Part shown: positions 6,160 through 11,991 of the stretch, one piece after another | How positions within the stretch are numbered: the first letter of the stretch is position 1 | How the letters are laid out: each line of letters starts with the position of its first letter | Assembly: GCA_900550745.1 (NCBI GenBank) | Contig: URTO01000024.1 | Span: forward strand, 1-11,991 | Direction of reading: 5' to 3' | Length of the DNA: 11,991 nucleotides | Origin: an uncultured Desulfovibrio sp. | GTDB lineage: Bacteria; Desulfobacterota; Desulfovibrionia; Desulfovibrionales; Desulfovibrionaceae | Program-made: the position numbers and the translations under genes | Notes under the pieces: generated by a model | The model's database searches: none | The model's input: the letters and a program-made list of their open reading frames with translations, nothing else | What the model was told of the DNA's origin: nothing

Positions 6160-8022
6160 ATGCATAGCCGATTCGGAGCCTACCGCCTCATGGCCAAGAC
6201 CATCACCATGACGGCGCTGCTGTTCCTCGCCGGGGTGGGGGCCGTCCTGTGGCTGATGCCCCATGAATGGCTCCGGGTTGCCCTGCCCGCCGTTACCCTG
6301 CTCCTCTGCGCCGTCTCGGTGGCCCTTTATTGGTATGAAGTGCGCCTGCCCATCGGCCGCATGATCGCCAGCATGCAGGCCATGCGCGAAGGGCAGGCCG
6401 TCACCCTCGACGACGCCCGCCGCGACGACGAATTCGGCCAGCTCGCGCGGGCCATCGTTGAATTCAGCATCCGCAATCAGCACCACCTCGAAGAAATGCG
6501 CCGCCGGAAGGACGACTTCCAGCGGCTGTTCGACATGGTCCCCTGCGGCATTTCCGTGCAGGATCGCGAATACCGCCTCCTGCGCTGGAACCGCAGCTTC
6601 GCCGTCCGGTACGATCCGCAGCCGGGCAGCACCTGCTACGAGGTCTATAAAGGCCGCACTGCGCCCTGCCCCGAATGTTCGGTCCAGCGCACATGGGAAG
6701 AGGGGGCCGTCCTGTGCAATCAGGAAAGCCGCGTCAACCCAGATGGGACGCGGGACTACTGGTTCGTGCAGACCGTGCCCCTGTTCGACAAGGACGGCAA
6801 CGTGTCCTCGGTTATGGAAATGAGCATCGACATGACGCTCATCCATACCCTCCAGCACCAGCTGCAGGCGTCCGAGCGCACCCACAAGGCCATTTTCGAC
6901 AGCATCCCCAATGCCGTCTTCCTGCTGGACGCCGCCGGGCTCACCATCCTCGACTGCAATCCCGCTTCCGTCAAAATGTACGGGCGCCAGCGCGAGAACG
7001 AGCTGACCGGGCGCAGCATCCTCGATCTGTTCCTGCCCGAAGAGCGCGAGCAGTACGCTTCCCAACTGCGGGCCTTCACCGTCTTTTCCGGCGTGACGAA
7101 CATCAAGGCCGACGGCACCCCCCTGCGCGTGGACATCCGTTCCGCCTCGGCCATGATCGAAAACCGCCGCGTCCGCATCCTCTGCGCCACCGACGTCACC
7201 GAACGCATCGAGATGGAACAGAAATTCATTCAGGCCGGGAAGATGGCGACGCTCGGCGAAATGGCGACCGGGGTGGCCCATGAACTGAACCAGCCGCTCA
7301 CCGTCATCAAGGGCGCGGCAAGCTATTTTCTGCGCAAGACCCGCCGCAGCGAACCCATCGCGCCGGAAACGCTCTCCGAGCTGTCCGTGGAAATCAGCGG
7401 GCAGGTCGACCGCGCCAGCGACATCATCAACCACATGCGCGCCTTCGGCCGCAAATCCGATCTTACGCTGCTGGATACGGACATCAACGGCGTCGTGGGG
7501 CAGGCCTGCGAGCTGTTCGGCCGCCAGCTCGTGGTGCACGGCATCACGCTGGAAACCTCGCTCGCCCCGGCCCTGCCGCCCATCCTCGCCATCCCCAACC
7601 GCCTGGAGCAGGTGATCGTCAACCTCATCCTCAACGCCCGGGACGCCGTGGAGGAACGGGTCAAAAACGCGCCCGAACCGCCCGCCGTCATCGGCGTTTC
7701 CACGGCTATGGACGGCAACACGGTGCTGCTGTCCGTCTGGGATACCGGGACAGGCATTCCCGCACATCTGTTGAACAAAATTTTCGAGCCGTTCTTCACC
7801 ACCAAGCCAGTCGGCAAGGGAACCGGCCTCGGCCTTTCCATCATTTACGGGCTGGTCAAGGATTTCGGCGGTTCCATCTCCGCCCGGAACCGCGGCGAAG
7901 GCGGGGCGCTCTTTGAAATCCGTTTCCCCATTACCCGGCGCGGGGAGCCCGCCTCAAGCGCGCCCACCGATGGGGACAGGGCCGGGGGCGTTTCCGCCCC
8001 ACAACCGGAACAGCTTTCTTGA
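6160..8022 (+). CDS. Membrane sensor histidine kinase (TM-HAMP-PAS-PAS-HisKA-HATPase)
   Basis: This 620-residue sensor kinase autophosphorylates and should feed the neighbouring receivers. Two membrane helices (about 14-33 and 39-58) are joined by a periplasmic turn of only some five residues, so there is no periplasmic sensor domain. A HAMP segment (60-112) follows, then PAS1 (120-230) with the cysteine motif C159-Y-x-x-Y-x-G-x4-P-C170-x2-C173, then PAS2 (240-350). The dimerisation domain has H374 in H-E-L-N-Q-P-L, the HELNQ form seen in DctB-type kinases. The ATPase has the N box (N488, N492), D528-T-G-T-G-I, F-E-P-F-F-T-T-K and G-K-G-T-G-L-G-L-S (552-560). The ATG at 6160 is preferred over TTG at 6154 because GGGG at 6150-6153 fits it. 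The last 25 residues look like an unstructured tail. It corresponds, by position, to the kinase ending the D. vulgaris locus as I recall it. Confidence 0.93.
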   Translation: MHSRFGAYRLMAKTITMTALLFLAGVGAVLWLMPHEWLRVALPAVTLLLCAVSVALYWYEVRLPIGRMIASMQAMREGQAVTLDDARRDDEFGQLARAIVEFSIRNQHHLEEMRRRKDDFQRLFDMVPCGISVQDREYRLLRWNRSFAVRYDPQPGSTCYEVYKGRTAPCPECSVQRTWEEGAVLCNQESRVNPDGTRDYWFVQTVPLFDKDGNVSSVMEMSIDMTLIHTLQHQLQASERTHKAIFDSIPNAVFLLDAAGLTILDCNPASVKMYGRQRENELTGRSILDLFLPEEREQYASQLRAFTVFSGVTNIKADGTPLRVDIRSASAMIENRRVRILCATDVTERIEMEQKFIQAGKMATLGEMATGVAHELNQPLTVIKGAASYFLRKTRRSEPIAPETLSELSVEISGQVDRASDIINHMRAFGRKSDLTLLDTDINGVVGQACELFGRQLVVHGITLETSLAPALPPILAIPNRLEQVIVNLILNARDAVEERVKNAPEPPAVIGVSTAMDGNTVLLSVWDTGTGIPAHLLNKIFEPFFTTKPVGKGTGLGLSIIYGLVKDFGGSISARNRGEGGALFEIRFPITRRGEPASSAPTDGDRAGGVSAPQPEQLS

Positions 8023-8035
8023 CGCAAGGATATGT

Positions 8036-9214
8036 ATGGACGCTCCCATTCACGTTTTGCTCGTCGATGACGAACCCGGCATCCGCCATGTCCTTGGGGC
8101 CCTGATCAAGGATTTCGGCTATGACGCCCACACAGCCGAGAGCGCCCGCGAAGCGCTGGAAGCGTTCGCCGCCCACCCTTTCCCCATCGTGGTCACCGAC
8201 ATCCGCATGCCGGGCATGGACGGGCTGGCCCTGCTCGAACGGGTACGGAAGCAGGCTCCCGACACGCAGGTGATCATAATCACCGGGCACGGCGACATGG
8301 ACAACGCCGTCGAATGCCTGCGCCTCGGCGCGGCGGACTTCATCGCCAAACCCGTCAACGAAGATCTGCTGGAACATGCGCTGAAACGCGCCGCCGAACA
8401 ATACTCCCTGCGCGAACAGATCCGCCGCCACACCGAACATCTGGAGGAGCTTGCCGCCTCGCGCACGCGGGAACTGCTGGAAGCCCACCGGGTCGCCGTC
8501 GTGGGCGAAACCGTGGCCTGCATGGCCCACACCATCAAAAACCTCGCGGCGGCGCTCGAAGGGAGCCTCTTCGTCCTCAAACAGGGGATGGAATCCGGGA
8601 ACCGGGAATACCTCGACGACGGCTGGGCCATGTTGGAGGAAGACATTTCGCGGGTGCGCGACAAGCTCCTGCACCTGCTGCGTATCGGGCAGCAGACGGA
8701 ACTGCGTGAATGCCCGGTGGACCCGGTGCAGCCCGTGCGCCATGTGGCCAAGCGCTTGGAAGGCAGGGCCGCCAGTCTGGGCATAGCGATCCAGCTTCAG
8801 GATGCCGCCGGTTCAGGCCCCATCGCTCTGGACGCCGAACGCCTTGAAGGCTGCCTGTTCAATCTGGTGGGCAACGCGCTGGAGGCATTCCCCGCGCCGG
8901 GGCTGCGCGCCCGCCCCGCCGAAGTCCGGGTCGGGATCGCCCGCACGCCCGACGCCCTCATCTACGATGTGCGGGATAACGGCACGGGGCTGAGCGCGGA
9001 AGCCGCCGAACGTCTCCGGGACGGTTTGTTTACGACCAAAAAAGATGGTACAGGGTTTGGACTGCTCGGAACGCGCAAGGCGCTTTTGGAAATGGGCGGG
9101 CGGCTCCTGTGGGAGAACCTGCCCGACGGCGGGGCGCTGTTCCGCATCGTGCTGCCGCTGCGCAGGGGACGCCCCACTGACGCCGAGGCGCATCACTTCA
9201 GGGAGGGCTCATGA
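8036..9214 (+). CDS. Soluble receiver-histidine kinase (REC-HisKA-HATPase)
   Basis: This 392-residue cytoplasmic protein has an N-terminal receiver (1-120: D11, D12, D55 in T-D-I-R-M-P, T83, K105), a helical linker (120-150), a dimerisation helix pair with H165 in A-H-T-I-K-N, and an ATPase domain (N276, N280; D314-N-G-T-G-L; G338-T-G-F-G-L). It has no PAS or membrane part, so its kinase is probably controlled by phosphorylation of its own receiver. The receiver resembles those of NtrC-type regulators. The ATG at 8036 has AAGGA at 8026-8030; the open frame further upstream overlaps the previous kinase and is not used. It starts 13 bases after that kinase and overlaps the next gene by four bases (ATGA). 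It is a paralogue of the next protein. Not part of the D. vulgaris block as far as I remember. Confidence 0.92.
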   Translation: MDAPIHVLLVDDEPGIRHVLGALIKDFGYDAHTAESAREALEAFAAHPFPIVVTDIRMPGMDGLALLERVRKQAPDTQVIIITGHGDMDNAVECLRLGAADFIAKPVNEDLLEHALKRAAEQYSLREQIRRHTEHLEELAASRTRELLEAHRVAVVGETVACMAHTIKNLAAALEGSLFVLKQGMESGNREYLDDGWAMLEEDISRVRDKLLHLLRIGQQTELRECPVDPVQPVRHVAKRLEGRAASLGIAIQLQDAAGSGPIALDAERLEGCLFNLVGNALEAFPAPGLRARPAEVRVGIARTPDALIYDVRDNGTGLSAEAAERLRDGLFTTKKDGTGFGLLGTRKALLEMGGRLLWENLPDGGALFRIVLPLRRGRPTDAEAHHFREGS

Positions 9215-11124
9215 AAGAAACCATTCTCCTCGTCGACGACGAACAGGGCATCCGTACCGTCATGGGTCTTTCGCTCCGCGACGCCGGGTATAACGTCATC
9301 ACTGTGGCCTCAGGGGAGGAGGCGCTGCAACTTTTTGCGGAACGGCCCATCCCCATCGTAATCACCGACATCAGGATGCCCGGCATGAACGGGCTGGAGT
9401 TCCTGAAGCACATCAAAATCCTCGCGCCGGAAACCGAAGTCATCCTCATATCAGGACATGCGGATCTGGAAATGGCGATTCAAGGGCTCAAGCTGGAAGC
9501 GTCCGACTTCATCACCAAGCCCATCGACGACGATCTGCTGCACATTTCCCTGAAGCGCGCCCTTGAGCGCATCGGCATGCGCAACAAGCTCAAGGAATAT
9601 ACGTCGAACCTCGAAAAGATGATCAACGAGAAGTCCGCGCAGCTCGTGGAGGCGGAGCGCCAGCTCGCCGCCCGGCAGGTCGTGGACGGCTTCGCCTTCG
9701 GGCTGCACACCCTCGGCTCGTCCATGAGCGGGGAACAGCAGGCCTTCAACGAGCTGCCCTGCTTCATCGCCATGCACGACCGGTTTATGGAAATCCTCGC
9801 CGTCAACGATCTCTACCGCGAACGCCTCGGCAACCTCGTGGGGCATCCGAGCTGGGAACCCTATGTCCTGCACAGCAACGAGGCCATGTTCCCCGTGGAG
9901 CGGGCCATTGTGGAGGGCCGCGGCGCGCGCAGCGAGCAGATCCTGCGCGACAAGAACGGCAAGGAAATCCCCGTGCTGGTGCATACGGCGCCGATCCTCA
10001 ATAATGAAGGCGAAGTGGAACTCGTGCTCGAACTGAGCGTGGACGAGCAGGAAAGCCGCCGCCTGCGCGAGGAGCTGCGCGTCACCCGCGAACGCTTCCG
10101 CCAGTTGTTTGAGGAAAGCCCCTGCTACGTCTCCGTGGTGAGCCGCGATTTGCAGGTGCTTGAAGCCAACCGCGCCTTCCGCCATACCTTCGGCATGCAG
10201 AGCGGCAAGCGCTGTTACGAGCTGTTCGCCGGTTCGTCCGTTCCCTGCGACGAGTGCCCGGTGCAGCGCTCCTTTCAGGACGGCAAGCCCTGCCATACGG
10301 AAAAGGTGGTCATCGACCACGAAGGCCGCCCGGTCAACGTGCTCGTCTGGACCGCGCCTTTGCGCGACACATCGGGCAACATCACCGAATGCATCGAAAT
10401 GGCCACGGACATCACGGAACTGCGCCAACTGCAGGATAGGCTGGCCTCCCTCGGCCTGCTCATGGGCTCCACCGCCCACGGCATCAAGGGCATGCTCACC
10501 GCGCTGGACGGCAGCGTCTACCGCCTCGGCTCCGGCATCGACAAGGGCGACGAGGCCCGAACCCGCGATTCCCTCAAGGACATGCGCCAGCTTGTGGCCC
10601 GCCTGCGCAAAATGGTGCTCGACATCCTCTATTTCGCCAAGGAACGCAAGCTCGACTGGAACATTCTGGTCGCGGAGGAGTTCATGCGTTCCGTTGTTTC
10701 CACAGTTTCGGACAAGGCCGCCGAAGCGGGCGTCGCCATGACGCTGGAGGCCGACGGCGATCCCGGCACCTTCGAGGCCGACGCCTCCGCCCTCAGCGCC
10801 GCGCTGGTCAACCTGCTTGAGAACGCCGTGGACGCCTGCCGCACCGACGGTTCCAAAAAGGAACACTCCGTGCGTGTCAGCGTCAAGGGGCTTCCCGACG
10901 CCGTGGAAATACGCATCGAAGACAACGGCATCGGCATGACCGAGGAAACCCGTGCCAAGCTGTTCACCCTGTTCTTCTCCTCAAAGGGCAAGGGCGGTAC
11001 GGGCATCGGCCTGTATGTCGCCCGCCAAGTGGTCATGCAGCACGGCGGCAGGATTGAAGTGGCCTCCGCCAAGGGCGAAGGCAGCACCTTCACCGTCACC
11101 ATGCCGCGCATTCTGGCGAAGTAA
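9211..11124 (+). CDS. Soluble receiver-PAS-PAS histidine kinase
   Basis: This 637-residue cytoplasmic protein has a receiver (1-120: D9, D10, D53 in T-D-I-R-M-P, S81, K103), a helical linker (118-160), PAS1 (about 178-282), and PAS2 (about 295-403) with the motif C335-Y-x-x-F-x-G-x3-P-C346-x2-C349-P-V-Q-R. C361 follows nearby. Next come a dimerisation domain with H423 in T-A-H-G-I-K-G-M and an ATPase domain (N534, N538; D571-N-G-I-G-M; G-K-G-G-T-G-I-G-L around 593-601). PAS2 closely matches PAS1 of the membrane kinase encoded at 6160-8022, while the receiver and dimerisation domain match the preceding gene. GGGAGG at 9201-9206 is the ribosome binding site, and the start overlaps the previous stop, suggesting translational coupling and a fixed ratio of the two proteins. 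Confidence 0.93.
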   Translation: MKETILLVDDEQGIRTVMGLSLRDAGYNVITVASGEEALQLFAERPIPIVITDIRMPGMNGLEFLKHIKILAPETEVILISGHADLEMAIQGLKLEASDFITKPIDDDLLHISLKRALERIGMRNKLKEYTSNLEKMINEKSAQLVEAERQLAARQVVDGFAFGLHTLGSSMSGEQQAFNELPCFIAMHDRFMEILAVNDLYRERLGNLVGHPSWEPYVLHSNEAMFPVERAIVEGRGARSEQILRDKNGKEIPVLVHTAPILNNEGEVELVLELSVDEQESRRLREELRVTRERFRQLFEESPCYVSVVSRDLQVLEANRAFRHTFGMQSGKRCYELFAGSSVPCDECPVQRSFQDGKPCHTEKVVIDHEGRPVNVLVWTAPLRDTSGNITECIEMATDITELRQLQDRLASLGLLMGSTAHGIKGMLTALDGSVYRLGSGIDKGDEARTRDSLKDMRQLVARLRKMVLDILYFAKERKLDWNILVAEEFMRSVVSTVSDKAAEAGVAMTLEADGDPGTFEADASALSAALVNLLENAVDACRTDGSKKEHSVRVSVKGLPDAVEIRIEDNGIGMTEETRAKLFTLFFSSKGKGGTGIGLYVARQVVMQHGGRIEVASAKGEGSTFTVTMPRILAK

Positions 11125-11138
11125 CCCGTGTTCCCAAA

Positions 11139-11169
11139 CGGACGCGCCGGATAAAAGCCGGATCGTCTG
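11139..11169 (+). promoter_or_regulatory. Weak hairpin before the second cytochrome c3 gene
   Basis: GACG (11141-11144) and CGTC (11164-11167), then CCGG (11147-11150) and CCGG (11158-11161), form a stem with a two-by-two internal mismatch and the loop ATAAAAG. A flanking C-G and G-T pair can extend it. It sits in the 65-base gap between the last kinase and the cytochrome gene. There is no T-run and no convincing promoter in the gap. Confidence 0.3.
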
Positions 11170-11189
11170 AAACCCCATTGGAGGATACC

Positions 11190-11597
11190 GTGAAAAGACT
11201 CATTCTCTGTGCGCTGGCCGCCGCCGGCCTCTGCATCCCGGCCTTGGCTGCCGATCCCACGCCCGAACAGAAGGCGCAGATCGAAAAGCCCATAACCATG
11301 AACAATTCGGGCAACGAAAAGAAACAGGTTGTCTTCACCCACAGCGCCCACGCCAAGACGGACTGCGCATTCTGTCACCATAAGGCCGCGGACGGCAACA
11401 TCTATGTCGGCTGTGCCGTCAAGGGCTGCCACGACAGCATGGACAAAAAGGACAAGAGCGAGCACGGCTATTACTTCATGATCCACAACAAGAAGTCCGA
11501 GAAGTCCTGTATGGGCTGCCATCAGAAGGCCGTGGCGGAAAACCCCGCGCTGAAGGAAAAGTTCAAGGGCTGTAACCCGTGCCATGCGAAAAAGTAA
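11190..11597 (+). CDS. Lysine-rich periplasmic tetrahaem cytochrome c3
   Basis: This 135-residue precursor has a signal peptide (residues 1-21, cleaved after A-L-A-A). The four haem sites are C59/C62/H63, C75-x4-C80/H81, C107/C110/H111 and C128/C131/H132. Distal ligands follow the c3 pattern: H51, H54, H64 and H99. The mature protein has 19 lysines, no arginine and 13 acidic residues, so it is basic like type I c3, the usual partner of hydrogenases and donor to TmcA. It is not canonical: type I c3 has C-x4-C-H at haems 2 and 4, whereas here only haem 2 does. The start is the GTG at 11190, with GGAGG at 11180-11184; a TTG at 11178 in frame would place the ribosome binding site inside the gene. 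It follows the kinases by 65 bases and is the last gene before the terminator. Confidence 0.93.
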   Translation: MKRLILCALAAAGLCIPALAADPTPEQKAQIEKPITMNNSGNEKKQVVFTHSAHAKTDCAFCHHKAADGNIYVGCAVKGCHDSMDKKDKSEHGYYFMIHNKKSEKSCMGCHQKAVAENPALKEKFKGCNPCHAKK

Positions 11598-11636
11598 CGG
11601 CATAAGAGGGGAAGGATAGGAGAAATCCATAGTGGC

Positions 11637-11679
11637 GGAGGAATGGGGCCCCCTTCCGATGAAGGGGTGCCCTTCCTCC
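11637..11679 (+). other. Large hairpin in the 3' tail after the cytochrome gene
   Basis: GGAGGAA (11637-11643) pairs with TTCCTCC (11673-11679); GGGC (11646-11649) with GCCC (11669-11672); CCCCTTC (11650-11656) with GAAGGGG (11661-11667). There is a TG bulge on the left, a single T bulge on the right, and the loop CGAT. That gives 18 base pairs starting 40 bases after the cytochrome stop. No T-run follows, so it is more likely a stabilising or processing stem than an intrinsic terminator. Confidence 0.55.
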
Positions 11680-11702
11680 CCAGCCAATACCCCCTTTCCT
11701 GA

Positions 11703-11724
11703 CGCCGGCAATCGGTTGCCGGTG
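11703..11724 (+). other. Second hairpin in the 3' tail
   Basis: CCGGCAA (11705-11711) and TTGCCGG (11716-11722) form a perfect 7-base inverted repeat with loop TCGG. C11703-G11724 and a G11704-T11723 pair can extend it to nine pairs. The following ATTCTT is only slightly T-rich, so a weak terminator role is possible. The remaining bases of the 11598-11862 stretch hold no gene that I can support. Confidence 0.5.
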
Positions 11725-11862
11725 ATTCTTGAAGGCCCCGTCATGGAATAACCAGTAACTTGTCCCAAGTATGGAGCCCATCGACGGAAAACTGGAGAAA
11801 ACGTCTGCACTTTCGCCATACTGTGGAGATAAAACAACCATATGCCATGACAGGGCCAAAAC

Positions 11863-11893
11863 AAAACGCCGGGAAGCTTTCCCGACGTTTTTT
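11863..11893 (+). terminator. Rho-independent terminator closing the gene cluster
   Basis: The stem is AAAACG (11863-11868) with CGTTTT (11886-11891) and CGGGAA (11870-11875) with TTCCCG (11879-11884), separated by one C-A mismatch. The loop is GCT, and the T-run continues to 11893. It is the only textbook intrinsic terminator in the window. It lies 266 bases beyond the last cytochrome codon, so either the transcript has a long structured 3' end or the terminator belongs to an unseen short transcript. The A-run on the left arm gives it some activity on the minus strand too. Confidence 0.85.
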
Positions 11894-11914
11894 CCATGGA
11901 ACGGCCCATCCCCG

Positions 11915-11989
11915 AATCAAATCCGCCCCTTTCCAATCGGTCCAGTGCACCAGGTCATAACTGGCAGCAAAGGTATTGAATGCCTTGTA
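11915..11989 (-). pseudogene. Possible fragment of a minus-strand gene entering from the right edge
   Basis: On the minus strand, 25 codons from 11989 to 11915 read as protein-like sequence with an S-Y-D-L-V-H-W-T-D-W-K-G core, which reminds me of beta-propeller glycosidases (DLVHW-type motifs). The frame stays open to 11741, but beyond 11915 it runs through the terminator and no longer looks like that family. It could be the decayed end of a glycosidase-like gene or simple coincidence. Base composition is lower in GC than the cluster. Confidence 0.15.
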
Positions 11990-11991
11990 TT

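Noticed and set aside
5662..7767. 701-codon minus-strand open frame opposite the receiver and membrane kinase genes
   Set aside because: It lies opposite genes with clear REC, PAS and kinase motifs; its translation is low-complexity Gly/His/Asp-rich sequence typical of the antisense of GC-rich coding DNA.
7913..8035. N-terminal extension of the first receiver-kinase upstream of 8036
   Set aside because: It would overlap the end of the previous kinase gene by more than 100 bases; the ATG at 8036 has a good AAGGA site and starts just before the receiver fold.
9451..10866. 471-codon minus-strand open frame opposite the receiver-PAS kinase gene
   Set aside because: Antisense shadow; the + strand has all kinase motifs in order.
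10629..11936. 435-codon minus-strand open frame across the cytochrome gene and the tail
   Set aside because: It spans the kinase ATPase domain, a tetrahaem cytochrome and a terminator on the opposite strand, and its translation resembles no protein family.
11760..11960. 66-codon + strand open frame in the tail
   Set aside because: It runs through the terminator stem and T-run, has no ribosome binding site and no recognisable features.
1..11991. CRISPR array, tRNA or rRNA genes, insertion sequences, phage genes
   Set aside because: I saw no regularly spaced direct repeats, cloverleaf with anticodon arm, rRNA-like stretches, transposase motifs or terminal inverted repeats.

Overview
The window looks like a GC-rich chromosomal segment from a sulfate reducer of the Desulfovibrio group (Desulfobacterota). 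The main evidence is a complete tmc transmembrane redox complex locus, a multihaem cytochrome c3 setting, and a gene order (tmcD, tmcC, tmcB, tmcA, hypothetical, universal stress protein, two single-domain receivers, membrane histidine kinase) that matches, as far as I recall, the D. vulgaris Hildenborough DVU0266 to DVU0258 locus. No database comparison was possible, so the genus is an inference.

Layout, all genes on the + strand: a putative promoter (about 38-65); the Tmc complex tmcD (104-1348), tmcC (1376-2035), tmcB (2051-3367); a strong GAAA-capped hairpin and a second small hairpin in the 101-base tmcB-tmcA gap; tmcA, an acidic tetrahaem cytochrome c3 (3469-3837); an unrecognised 172-residue protein (3847-4365); a tandem universal stress protein (4370-5287); two paralogous stand-alone receivers (5289-5696 and 5719-6108); a membrane HAMP-PAS-PAS histidine kinase (6160-8022); two soluble receiver-kinase proteins (8036-9214 and 9211-11124); and a second, lysine-rich tetrahaem cytochrome c3 (11190-11597). 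A 266-base tail with two further hairpins leads to a clear rho-independent terminator (11863-11893). Most gene gaps are under 30 bases and two neighbours overlap, so much of the window could be one long transcription unit or a few coupled ones.

How it may work together: periplasmic hydrogenase electrons normally pass through a basic type I cytochrome c3 to the acidic TmcA, then via TmcC (membrane cytochrome b) to TmcB (HdrD-like Fe-S protein) on the cytoplasmic face, where TmcD also sits. The cluster carries both an acidic and a basic c3. The signalling half has three kinases and four receiver domains but no DNA-binding, HPt or other recognisable output domain. Two kinases carry a PAS domain with the same three-cysteine motif. 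I infer a redox-responsive phosphorelay attached to the Tmc electron pathway, whose output must lie outside the window or act by protein-protein contact. The most interesting points are this outputless phosphorelay, the cysteine PAS motif, the ten-unit tryptophan repeat of TmcD, and the divergent alpha4-beta5 regions of the two stand-alone receivers.
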